This document shows, one piece after another, positions 34,041-42,163 of a stretch of DNA of 64,000 nucleotides (position 1 is the first letter of the stretch; every line of letters begins with the position of its first letter). This DNA comes from Sphingomonas pruni NBRC 15498 (GTDB lineage Bacteria; Pseudomonadota; Alphaproteobacteria; Sphingomonadales; Sphingomonadaceae): NCBI RefSeq assembly GCF_001598455.1, contig NZ_BCYZ01000009.1, positions 36,904 to 100,903 of the forward strand, written 5' to 3'. The notes under the pieces were generated by a model. It had not been told where the DNA came from. It worked only from the letters and a program-made list of their open reading frames with translations, and did not search any database. A program made the translations under genes and the position numbers.

Positions 34041-35249
34041 GTGAGGCGCAGCACAGATCGCATCCTTACGACCCATGTAGGCAGCTTGATCCGGCCGCTC
34101 AACGTGCTTCAGGGGATGATGGCCAAGGTCCTCGGTGAGCCCGTCGACGAAGCCCAGTTCCAGCGCGACGTCCGTCAGGGTGTCGCCGATGTCGTCGCCA
34201 AGCAGGCCGAGATCGGCATCGACATTCCGAGCGATGGCGAAATCTCCAAGCCGAGTTTCCACAATTATGTGGTCGAGCGGCTCGGCGGTCTGGAAAAGGT
34301 CCCGCCCTCGGAGCGAGGTGCCTATTATGCGGCGCTGACCGAGGAATTTCCCGGCTTCATGACCCAGTACAACGCCATGTACAAAACGATGTGGATGCCG
34401 CCCGAGCTCGACGCGGAAAAGGTCCGCAAGGCGGCCAATACGCCGCCGGCGCGTGTCCGCGTCGCCGCGCCGATCCACTATGTCGGGCAGGATGCGCTCC
34501 AGACCGATCTCGACAATTACCAGGCGGCGCTCGCCGGCAAGGACTTCGTCGAGGCGTTCATGCCCTCGGCCACGCCGGCGCGCGACGATGCCGATGCCGG
34601 CACGGTGTACGCGACCGAATCCGAATATCTCTACGCGCTCGCCGATGCGATGCACGTCGAGTACAAGGCGATCGTCGATGCCGGCTATGTCGTCCAGCTC
34701 GACCTCGGCCTTCCGGCGCGCAATCAGGTGCTGCCCGGCAATCCCAATCCGACGCCGGAGGATCTGCGTCGCGCCTCCGAGCGCCAGGTTGAAGCCTATA
34801 ACCACGCGCTGCGCGGCATTCCCGAGGACCGCGTGCGCTATCACATGTGCTGGGGCAGCATGAACACGCCCCACACCACCGACGTGCCGCTGCGCGAGGT
34901 CATCGACATCATCCTCAAGATCAAGGCACAAGCCTATGTCATCGAAGGCGCCAACCCGCGCCACGAGCATGAGTGGATGGTGTGGAAGGATGTGAAGCTG
35001 CCCGACGGCAAGATCCTCGTCCCCGGCGTGATCAGCCACCAGACCAATGTCGTCGAGCATCCCGAGCTCGTCGCGTGGCGAATCTCGAATTTCGCGAGCG
35101 TGGTCGGGCGCGAGAATGTCATCGCCGGCACCGATTGCGGCTTCTCGCAGGGCTGGAACATGGCGCGGGTCCATCCCGAGGTGCAGTGGGCCAAGCTTTC
35201 GGCACTGGTCGAGGGCGCCGCCTTGGCCTCGCGGCAGCTATGGCAATGA
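34041..35249 (+). CDS. MetE-like zinc transferase, copy 3
   Basis: A 402-residue relative of copy 1 (both begin RRSTD.ILTTH). Zinc ligands: His268 and Cys270 (RYHMCWGSM), Glu302 (VIEGAN), Cys366 (AGTDCGFSQ). The QIDEP-type strand reads VQLDLGLP, so the homocysteine-site details differ from MetE and from copy 2, which points to a different thiol or substrate. GTG start at 34041 after AGGAG. It is followed 1 bp later by an HSL esterase and then a CMD gene, a module that matches 20280-21604. A specialised alkyl- or methyl-transferase in catabolism is likely; methionine synthesis is unlikely. Confidence 0.85.
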   Translation: MRRSTDRILTTHVGSLIRPLNVLQGMMAKVLGEPVDEAQFQRDVRQGVADVVAKQAEIGIDIPSDGEISKPSFHNYVVERLGGLEKVPPSERGAYYAALTEEFPGFMTQYNAMYKTMWMPPELDAEKVRKAANTPPARVRVAAPIHYVGQDALQTDLDNYQAALAGKDFVEAFMPSATPARDDADAGTVYATESEYLYALADAMHVEYKAIVDAGYVVQLDLGLPARNQVLPGNPNPTPEDLRRASERQVEAYNHALRGIPEDRVRYHMCWGSMNTPHTTDVPLREVIDIILKIKAQAYVIEGANPRHEHEWMVWKDVKLPDGKILVPGVISHQTNVVEHPELVAWRISNFASVVGRENVIAGTDCGFSQGWNMARVHPEVQWAKLSALVEGAALASRQLWQ

Positions 35250-35250
35250 G

Positions 35251-36183
35251 ATGAGCGACAATGCCAGGCTCGCCGCCGGATTGGCCGAGTATCTGAATGC
35301 CGTCCGCGGCGCGCCTGGCACCCCGCTCGAAACAGCGCGCCTCCTGGCCGATCGCAATGCGCATCGGATCGCGTACCCGCTGCCGACCGGAATGACGGTC
35401 GCCAACAGCTTCGTGGTACGCGCCGGGGACGAGGTCCCGGTGCGCATATATCGTCCGGCGGGGAAAGGGGCGCTGCCCGCTATTGTCTATTTTCACGGCG
35501 GCGGCTTCACGACCGGCAGCATCGAAACCTATCAACCACTGGCGATGGCGCTGGCTGAGGCGACCGGCGCGGTGGTGATCAGCGTCCACTATGCCCGCCT
35601 GCCCGAAGCCACGCCGCGCGCGACGGTCGAGCAATGCTATGACGCGCTGGCCTGGACGGCGCGGATGGCGTCCGCCCTCGCGATCGATCCGGCGCGGATC
35701 GCGATCGCCGGCGACAGCGCCGGCGCGTTCCTCGCGGCGCAGGTCGCGATTCTGGCGCGCGATCGCGGCGGCCCTACGCCGGTCTGCCAATTGCTCGCAT
35801 ACGGCATGTTCGACGTCGACGGCGGGCGCGCGGGTTATGCCGCCGTTCGCGATCCGGTGCTGACGCTGCCGGTGATCAGGGCCATCATCGCTGCCTATCG
35901 CAGCGCCGACGCCCGCGATCCGGCGCTGTTCGAGGTGCCGCTGCGCAGCGATCTTGGCGGCCTGCCGCCGGCGATCCTGCTGGAGGCCGAGCACGATGCC
36001 CTGGTCGATGAGGGCCGCGAATTCGCCGAGCGGCTGCGCGTTGCCGGCGTGCATTGCGAATTCCGCATCGCTCCGGAGATGTGCCACGGCTTCCTCCGTG
36101 CCGTCCGTTTTTCCGCCCCCGCCCGTGCCGAAATGCGCTGGCTCGGCGGCGCCTTCCGAACCCTCACGCAACCAAGGAACTAG
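35251..36183 (+). CDS. HSL-family alpha/beta hydrolase (esterase/lactonase), copy 2
   Basis: A 310-residue esterase-type hydrolase with HGGGF (82-86), GDSAG and nucleophile Ser156, Asp249 (EAEHDALVDE) and His279 (EMCHGFLRA). It is a paralog of the hydrolase at 20280-21227. It starts 1 bp after the MetE-like stop and is followed 3 bp later by CMD copy 3, so the three form one operon. Likely opens an ester or lactone made in the pathway; no direct evidence for substrate. Confidence 0.9.
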   Translation: MSDNARLAAGLAEYLNAVRGAPGTPLETARLLADRNAHRIAYPLPTGMTVANSFVVRAGDEVPVRIYRPAGKGALPAIVYFHGGGFTTGSIETYQPLAMALAEATGAVVISVHYARLPEATPRATVEQCYDALAWTARMASALAIDPARIAIAGDSAGAFLAAQVAILARDRGGPTPVCQLLAYGMFDVDGGRAGYAAVRDPVLTLPVIRAIIAAYRSADARDPALFEVPLRSDLGGLPPAILLEAEHDALVDEGREFAERLRVAGVHCEFRIAPEMCHGFLRAVRFSAPARAEMRWLGGAFRTLTQPRN

Positions 36184-36186
36184 ACC

Positions 36187-36576
36187 GTGGCGCTCAAGAC
36201 CGAAGACCCCGCATTCCAGGCCGGCCGCGAGCTGCGCAGGCAGATGTTCGGCGACGCCAGCATCGAGCGCCTCGACAATGCCGACGATTTCAACGAGCCG
36301 CTCGAAAATTACGTCACGTCCGCCGTTTTCGGCGAAACCTGGACGCGGCCGGGCCTCACGTTGCGCGAACGCTGCCTGATCACGGTCGCGATCAGCGCCG
36401 CGCTCAACCGCCAGATCCCCCTGAAGCGCATGGTCAAATGCGCGATCGCGAACGGCGCGACCAAGGAGGAAATCCGCGAAACGCTGTTCCAGACGACGAT
36501 GTATATCGGCGTTGCCGGCGGCGTCGAAAGCTGGGCGCTCGCGGCCGAAGCGCTCAAGGAAATCGACGCTTACTGA
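36187..36576 (+). CDS. CMD-family protein, copy 3
   Basis: A 129-residue helical protein, paralog of CMD copy 1 (both contain LDNADDFNEPL and the RPGL...R..L..VAI core; here RETLFQTTMYIGVAGGVESW near the end). No CxxC pair. GTG start 3 bp after the esterase. Its stop region overlaps the tail of the convergent GlcG-like gene by 7 bp. Probably decarboxylase or isomerase in the same step as copy 1. Confidence 0.88.
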   Translation: MALKTEDPAFQAGRELRRQMFGDASIERLDNADDFNEPLENYVTSAVFGETWTRPGLTLRERCLITVAISAALNRQIPLKRMVKCAIANGATKEEIRETLFQTTMYIGVAGGVESWALAAEALKEIDAY

Positions 36577-37058
36577 GTCTGACTAGCCGCGGGGACAGGC
36601 TTGGCTGCCTTGAGCCCCGCGGCCTCGATGCCGGCGGTGCCGCAGGCGGCATCGTCGGCTGGCTTGCCGCCCGACGTGCCGACGCCGCCCAGAAGTGTGC
36701 CGTCGGCTGAGTAGATCGGCACACCGCCCATGATCGTCGCGACGCTCGGCATGTTCGCCGGCGGATTGAGCGCGGCGGTATCGGCAGTGGCGCGGCCATA
36801 TTTGGCGGCCGAGGTCGCCTTCCACAACGCGATCTCGCCGACGCCCATCGACACGCCGTCCATATGCGCCAGCGTCACCGCCATGCCGTGATTTTCGAGC
36901 ACGAACACCGCGACCTTGAGATTGTGCGCGCGCGCATAATCGAGGCACGTGTCGCGGATCTTGGCGGCGCTGGCATAATCGAGCACTGGCCGTGCGGTCT
37001 GGGCGGAAGCCGGCATGCCGAGCAACAATGTCGCGGCGAGGGCGAGGCGGCGCCTCAT
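36570..37058 (-). CDS. GlcG/HbpS-like heme-binding-type protein, exported
   Basis: A 162-residue protein with a signal peptide (RRRLALAATLLLGMPASAQ) and a DUF336/GlcG domain: KIRDTCLDYARAHNLKVAVF, LENHGMAVTLAHMDGVSMGV and ADGTLLGGVGTSGGKPADDA. Members bind heme or corrinoids or accompany glycolate and propanediol enzymes. It is the end of a minus operon MFS - cytochrome c - GlcG, with 4-bp overlap with the cytochrome gene, suggesting a periplasmic electron-transfer or heme-linked role. Exact role unknown. Confidence 0.85.
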   Translation of the reverse strand: MRRRLALAATLLLGMPASAQTARPVLDYASAAKIRDTCLDYARAHNLKVAVFVLENHGMAVTLAHMDGVSMGVGEIALWKATSAAKYGRATADTAALNPPANMPSVATIMGGVPIYSADGTLLGGVGTSGGKPADDAACGTAGIEAAGLKAAKPVPAASQTQ

Positions 37059-37471
37059 TTCAGCGTCTCGAGATAGCTGATGATTTCGCTGCGCTTGGCA
37101 GCGTCCTTGATGCCGGGGATCATCATCTTCGTGCCGGGCACGATGGCCTTGGGATCGGCGAGATAGGCGTCGAGCTTGGCTGGGGCCCAGCGGATGCTCG
37201 ATCCTTTCATGGCCGGCGAATAGGCGTAGCCCGGCCTCTTGCCCGCCGCTGCACCGACTATGCCGAACAGATTGGGGCCGACACCGTTCGCCGCGCCTTT
37301 GGCGGTGCTGTGGCAGGCATTGCAGGTCGCGAAGGCCGGGGGCGGTGCGACGGCTGCAGGCATCGGCGCCGCCGGTGCAGCCGGGTGGCCGGCGCCGTGC
37401 GCCGATACGCCGATCAATAGTAGCGCGGCGCCGGCCATGGCAGCGGTCAGATAGGCGTTTGCGTGGGTCAT
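37055..37471 (-). CDS. Class I cytochrome c, periplasmic
   Basis: A 138-residue mono-heme cytochrome. An N-terminal membrane/signal segment (AYLTAAMAGAALLLIGVSAH) and a Pro/Ala linker precede the heme site CNACH (50-54), with GPNLFGIVGAAAGKRPGYAY typical of mitochondrial-type c2 and the axial Met in GTKMMIPG (116 or 117). It could accept electrons from a periplasmic dehydrogenase, for instance the PQQ enzyme at 59666. Lies 10 bp after the MFS stop and overlaps the GlcG-like gene by 4 bp. Confidence 0.92.
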   Translation of the reverse strand: MTHANAYLTAAMAGAALLLIGVSAHGAGHPAAPAAPMPAAVAPPPAFATCNACHSTAKGAANGVGPNLFGIVGAAAGKRPGYAYSPAMKGSSIRWAPAKLDAYLADPKAIVPGTKMMIPGIKDAAKRSEIISYLETLK

Positions 37472-37481
37472 CGTACTTTCC

Positions 37482-38819
37482 TCATGCCGGAACAGGCTCG
37501 GATTGTTGCTGCGCCGCGCGCAATCGCGCCATTAGCGTTGCCGCCGCGGGGAGGACCATCAGTCCGCCGAACAGCAGCATCACCGAGAATCGCCCGACGC
37601 CGGCGCCGATCACATAGCCGCCGAGCAGCGGTCCGACGATCCCGCCGATGCGCGAGCAGCCGAGCATGATGCCGAGGCCCGCATTGCGCGTGGCTACGCC
37701 GTAATAATTCAGCGTGACCAGAATCAGTGCCGTATAGGCGCCGACGTTGAAAAAGCCGCACAAGGTCGAGGCTCCGACCAGCGCCCAGTTCGCGCCGTCC
37801 GGTACCACGCCGAGCAATGTGAACGACGCTGCCATCGCCAGCAGGAAGATCGCCGCGATCCGCACCTCGCCGACGCGGCGCGACAGCGCGCCGACGATCA
37901 GTTGCGCGATGATTCCGGCACCGTAGGTGGTCACGCCGGCAACGCCGTTCCACTGCATGCTCATGCCGGCCATCGAAAGTATCTGCGGGCGCCAGCCGGC
38001 CATGAAGCCGCCGCTGATCGTGAACGCGAAGCCGGCCAGGCACAGCAATGCGGTGCCGATCCACAGCGAGCGCGGGATGATCGTCAGGCTCGCCCGCTGC
38101 TTCCCCAGGACGGTGGGCACGTCGGGCAGCGCCGCCACTTCGGGCTTGCGCATCCGCCGCATCAACGCGTTGATCCGCGCGAGCGCGTCCGGAGGACGTC
38201 GCGCCATCAGGAAGACTGGGGAGTCGGCGAGGATGAACAGGCCGAGGAGGAACGCGGTCAGGTTGAGCGCCGCGGCACCTAGGAAGATCGATCGCCAGCC
38301 ATAGGGCTCGATCAGCAGCCCCGCCATGGCGCCGCACAGCATCCCGCCAAAGGCATAGCCCGAATGGAGGATGCCGATCAGCAGGTTGGAGCGCTTCTCG
38401 TTGCTGAATTCGGTGACGGTGACGTTCAGGCACACGACCAGCGCGCCCAGGCAAATGCCGGTCAGCAGGCGCAGGATCATGAGCGTGGTGATCGTGCCGT
38501 TGGTCGCTGTGACCAGCAGCAGCACGACCAGCGAGCCGAGCAGCGTTAGCGTCAGCGCGCGCCGTCCGATCCGATCGGCCAGCGGCGCGACGAAGATCGA
38601 TCCGATCGCGACGCCCACGGGCGTTGCGCTCGACGCCAGCCCGAACCCCTGGATCGAAAGGTGGAGTTCCTTGATCATCACCGGCGCCGCATAAGACAGG
38701 GTGACGACGTCGAGCCCTTCCGCGGCATAGGCCAGCATGCAGATCGCGACGATCGCATATTGATACCCGCTCATCGCCGATTGTTTGATGATCTCGTTGG
38801 GGGTGACCGGCTGGCTCAT
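37482..38819 (-). CDS. MFS transporter, AAHS type
   Basis: A 445-residue twelve-helix carrier. AAHS traits: YAAEGLDVVTLSYAAPVMIK in helix 1, PLADRIGRRALTL in loop 2-3, LRLLTGICLGALVVCLNVTV in helix 4. It differs from the carriers at 10358 and 26863 and is closer in N-terminal pattern to the one at 42164. It leads the operon with cytochrome c and GlcG-like genes. Likely imports an aromatic or short organic acid; the link with periplasmic heme proteins is unexplained. Confidence 0.9.
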   Translation of the reverse strand: MSQPVTPNEIIKQSAMSGYQYAIVAICMLAYAAEGLDVVTLSYAAPVMIKELHLSIQGFGLASSATPVGVAIGSIFVAPLADRIGRRALTLTLLGSLVVLLLVTATNGTITTLMILRLLTGICLGALVVCLNVTVTEFSNEKRSNLLIGILHSGYAFGGMLCGAMAGLLIEPYGWRSIFLGAAALNLTAFLLGLFILADSPVFLMARRPPDALARINALMRRMRKPEVAALPDVPTVLGKQRASLTIIPRSLWIGTALLCLAGFAFTISGGFMAGWRPQILSMAGMSMQWNGVAGVTTYGAGIIAQLIVGALSRRVGEVRIAAIFLLAMAASFTLLGVVPDGANWALVGASTLCGFFNVGAYTALILVTLNYYGVATRNAGLGIMLGCSRIGGIVGPLLGGYVIGAGVGRFSVMLLFGGLMVLPAAATLMARLRAAQQQSEPVPA

Positions 38820-38980
38820 GCGGGCTGCCCTTCGCCGGAATGGCGATACGGCAGTCTGGCGATCGGCTGTCTACGCACACGCACCCCTTATTAATGCCAA
38901 GTCAATTCGACGATTACAAACGCTATTGTGGATGCGCGAATGGCAATGGATGAGGTTCGTCGCGTTTCGGCCGCCACGAA

Positions 38981-39009
38981 ATCCCGGCGCGTTCGCGGCG
39001 CGCCGGGAT
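38981..39009 (-). terminator. Hairpin after the third TonB receptor
   Basis: Perfect 11-bp stem ATCCCGGCGCG (38981-38991) with 38999-39009, seven-base loop. On the minus strand it is 25 bp beyond the receptor stop and followed by TTCG, a weak T-run, so the call is moderate. The rest of the 214-bp gap holds the MFS promoter, including CGATTACAAACGC (38911-38923), loosely like the TTTACAAATGC elements. Confidence 0.55.
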
Positions 39010-39033
39010 ATTGCGAGTCGACCGACGCGCGGG

Positions 39034-41904
39034 TCAAAAGCGGATACGGACGCCGCCGACATAGTAACGGCCGACCTTGTCGTACATCTGCGAATTTGAC
39101 ACCGTCGGCGCTATGATGCTGTTCGGCGCAATCGGCGGATCCTGGTTCAGCAGATTGTCGATCTTGCCATAAAGCTCGATATTCTTGGTGATCTTGTAGG
39201 ACGCCGACAGATCGACATAGGCGCGCCCCTTGACTCGGTTCTGCGACGCCGGGAGATCGACATTGTCCACGTAGATCGTCCGGAATTTGCCGCCGCCGAT
39301 ATAGCGGACATACGCGCCCAGGCGGAGCGGGCCGCCCGAATAGGTCAGATCGAAATTGCCCTTCCAGCGCGGCTGACCGCCCGGATCGGTGGCGATGTCG
39401 CCGAGCAGGATCGTCGTGACATTCGATGCGGTCAGTTGCAGCTTGTCGACATAGTTGACGAGCAGGCGGCTGCCGATCGACCCGGTCGTTCCGAACCACG
39501 ACACCGGACGGCGATAGGAGAGCTCGAAGTCGATTCCGGCGGCTTCGATGGTCTGGGCGTTGATCAGTGTCGCCTGGATCGACGTGATCTGATTGCTCGA
39601 ATTCTGGGTAATCAGGCTGCAGAACGAGTCGATCTTCAACGTGAAGCAATTGTTGACGATCGTCTGCGGCGCAATCGCGGTGATCGCGCCGTTGATCTTG
39701 ATCGAGTAATAATCGATCGAAGCGTTCAGGCCGGGAATGAAGCTGGGCTGCAGTACGACGCCAATCGCCTTGGTATCGGCCTTTTCGGGATTGAGATTGC
39801 GGTTGCCGCCGGTCAGCTGCAGCGTGTTGGCGGTGACGTTGGTGCGCGGGTCAGAGATCGAGTTGATCACCTGGTTCTGGCCGGCATAGAGTTCGTTGAT
39901 GTTAGCCGCGCGGATGTCACGCGAGATCGTGCCGCGGAAGCGGATGTCGGAAATCGGCGAATAGTTGAAGCCGATCTTCCACGTCGTCACGCCGCCGCTC
40001 GAACTGTAATCGGCGTAGCGGACGGCGCCGCTGACTTCGAGATTCTTGGCGAAGGGCGTGTCCTGCGCCAGCGGGATCGCGGTCTCGGCATAGACTTCCT
40101 TGACCGTGAGCTGGCCGGAGAATGGCTGCTGGTTGATCGAGCGCCATCCCGAGATCACCGAGACCGGATCGGAGACGCTCTTGATCGTCTCCTTGCGATA
40201 TTCGGCCCCGACCGCGAGCTTGACGGGGCCTGCCCAGGTCTTGAACGGCGAGCCCGACAGGTTGGCGCCGGCAGTGTTCTGGGTCATCCGGGCGTCGTAC
40301 CAGGACGTGCCGCGATACCAGGCCAGCGCCTGCTGGCTGATCGACCCCGCGCCGAACACGTTGATCGGCACGCACGCCGGGTTGTCGTTGGTGGTGCTGG
40401 CATCGGCGTTGATCCGGCATACGGGCTGACCCGTAACCGGGCTGATCACCGAATCCACGCCCTGGAACCAGCGCGACTGAATGCGGTTGTTCACGCTTTC
40501 CTGGCGGAAATGGTTGTCCGAACGCTGCACATGGACGTCCCACGACCAATCACCGATCTTGCCCTCGGCGCCCACGGCATAGCGTAGCGCGCGGGAGACG
40601 CTGTTGTTCTGCGAATTGCCGTCTTCGAGGTTCATGCGGCCAAAGGCGAACGATTTGATATTGTTGGCCGCCATCGTCGCGGCGATCGACACCGGCAGGA
40701 AAGCATTGTCGCGCTGAATGGTCAGCGTGCCGTTGTCATAGTTCGGCGCGAGGTCGGACAGCACTTCGACCCGTGACCACAAGCCCTCGGCCCATAACGA
40801 AATCCCGTCGGTCAGGTCATAGGTGGCGCGGCCATATCCGGAATAGCGGGTGATATGCGGCAGGATATTGCCATCGTCCTCGATCGATACGCCGCTGCCG
40901 CCCAGCATGAAGGTGGTGTTGACCGGGCTGCCATAGACGAACGGCTGGGGCGTGCCGTTGACGCCGAACTGGATGCCGTAAAGCGGGCTGGTGGCCGGCA
41001 CGACGGTGACGCCGCCGAACGTCATGCGCGAATATAGCGCGTCATACGCGATATAGTTCTTGGTCTGGCCATTGGTGGCTGTGTAATTCGGATTGTTGAA
41101 CAGCACCGGTCGGCCACGGCCCCAGTCGCGCGTACTGACAGCGGTCTGGCCGGTGTTGCGATAGAAATCACCCGCCACCGTGATGTTGAGCCGGCCAAAG
41201 GTCTTGCCCGCCGCGGCGGAGATCACCGGACGGTTGAAATCGTTGTAGTTCGAAATGCCGTACGAGGCGTCGATCTTTACCCCCTCGACCTTCTTCTGCA
41301 GCGAGAAGTTGACGACGCCCGCGACGGCATCCGAACCGTAAGCGGCCGAGGCACCGCCGGTCACGACTTCGACGCCGCTGATCAGCGACAGTGGAAAGAT
41401 ATTGGTGTCGACGCCGCCGAACGGACTGGTCGCCGCGAGGCGACGGCCGTCGAGCAGCAGCAGCGTGCGCGCGCCGCCCAGCGCGCGAAGATCGGCGACA
41501 TTCTGGCCGACCGGCTCGCTCGACTTGCCGATATTCTGATTGATGCGCAGCTGCGGGATATCATAGGCCAGCTCGGCGACGCTGGCGAGCGCGCGGTCCT
41601 TGATCTGCTCGGGCGCGATGGTGGTGACTGGAGTCGGAGCGGTGAAGCCCGCACCCAGGCGCGAACCGGTGACGACGATTTCCTTGTCCCCAGGCGCCTG
41701 CCCGGCCGCTTCGGGAGCGGTCGGGGCCGTGTCTTGCGGGGAACTGACGCTAGTGGCGTCGCCGGGCGCGGGCGCGGGCGCGGGCGTGGTCTGGGCGAAC
41801 GCGGGCGCGGCGGTCGCCGAAAGCATCAGCGCAATGGCCGCCAGGCTGGGATCCCTGAGTCGCGACGAGAGCGCGCGGCCCGATAGTGAAGATGACTTTC
41901 GCAT
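39034..41904 (-). CDS. TonB-dependent outer-membrane receptor (large)
   Basis: A 956-residue receptor. The signal peptide ends ATAAPAFAQ; a Pro/Ala-rich linker leads to the plug start DKEIVVTGSRLGAGFTAPTP, followed by NVADLRALGGARTLLLLDGR, SGVEVVTGGASAAYGSDAVA and GVVNFSLQKKVEGVKIDASY. The barrel ends YYVGGVRIRF. The start at 41904 follows GGGGAGG. It belongs with the receptor at 5772 (similar size and plug). It is divergent from an MFS carrier and two amidohydrolases, so the outer- and inner-membrane steps for one substrate may be controlled together. Confidence 0.94.
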   Translation of the reverse strand: MRKSSSLSGRALSSRLRDPSLAAIALMLSATAAPAFAQTTPAPAPAPGDATSVSSPQDTAPTAPEAAGQAPGDKEIVVTGSRLGAGFTAPTPVTTIAPEQIKDRALASVAELAYDIPQLRINQNIGKSSEPVGQNVADLRALGGARTLLLLDGRRLAATSPFGGVDTNIFPLSLISGVEVVTGGASAAYGSDAVAGVVNFSLQKKVEGVKIDASYGISNYNDFNRPVISAAAGKTFGRLNITVAGDFYRNTGQTAVSTRDWGRGRPVLFNNPNYTATNGQTKNYIAYDALYSRMTFGGVTVVPATSPLYGIQFGVNGTPQPFVYGSPVNTTFMLGGSGVSIEDDGNILPHITRYSGYGRATYDLTDGISLWAEGLWSRVEVLSDLAPNYDNGTLTIQRDNAFLPVSIAATMAANNIKSFAFGRMNLEDGNSQNNSVSRALRYAVGAEGKIGDWSWDVHVQRSDNHFRQESVNNRIQSRWFQGVDSVISPVTGQPVCRINADASTTNDNPACVPINVFGAGSISQQALAWYRGTSWYDARMTQNTAGANLSGSPFKTWAGPVKLAVGAEYRKETIKSVSDPVSVISGWRSINQQPFSGQLTVKEVYAETAIPLAQDTPFAKNLEVSGAVRYADYSSSGGVTTWKIGFNYSPISDIRFRGTISRDIRAANINELYAGQNQVINSISDPRTNVTANTLQLTGGNRNLNPEKADTKAIGVVLQPSFIPGLNASIDYYSIKINGAITAIAPQTIVNNCFTLKIDSFCSLITQNSSNQITSIQATLINAQTIEAAGIDFELSYRRPVSWFGTTGSIGSRLLVNYVDKLQLTASNVTTILLGDIATDPGGQPRWKGNFDLTYSGGPLRLGAYVRYIGGGKFRTIYVDNVDLPASQNRVKGRAYVDLSASYKITKNIELYGKIDNLLNQDPPIAPNSIIAPTVSNSQMYDKVGRYYVGGVRIRF

Positions 41905-42020
41905 TGCTTCCTCCCCAAATCGACGCGGCCTTCGGGCCGTCATCCGGATTTCGCGGCGATGCCGATGCACCGACGTCTCGACGCTCGCGTGTTCGCAGTC
42001 GTCTTGCCGACATTCTAAAA

Positions 42021-42098
42021 TGACGAACGCTAGTTGCTTATGACATATATTCGCTAGCCGACAAGCGAAAAATCGGATACTGTCGAACGACATTTGGT
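42021..42098. promoter_or_regulatory. Divergent promoter region of third receptor and MFS gene
   Basis: The 259-bp gap 41905-42163 holds ACGAACGC (42023-42030; GCGTTCGT on the minus strand), TTGCTTATGACATATATTCG (42034-42053) and TGGTATAAAC (42095-42104). The octamer is shared with other catabolic promoters of the window. Confidence 0.4.
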
Positions 42099-42163
42099 AT
42101 AAACACCACAGAACCACACGGCCGCCCTGGCCGATAGCGGGTCGAAAAACGGGAGAGAGCGGG

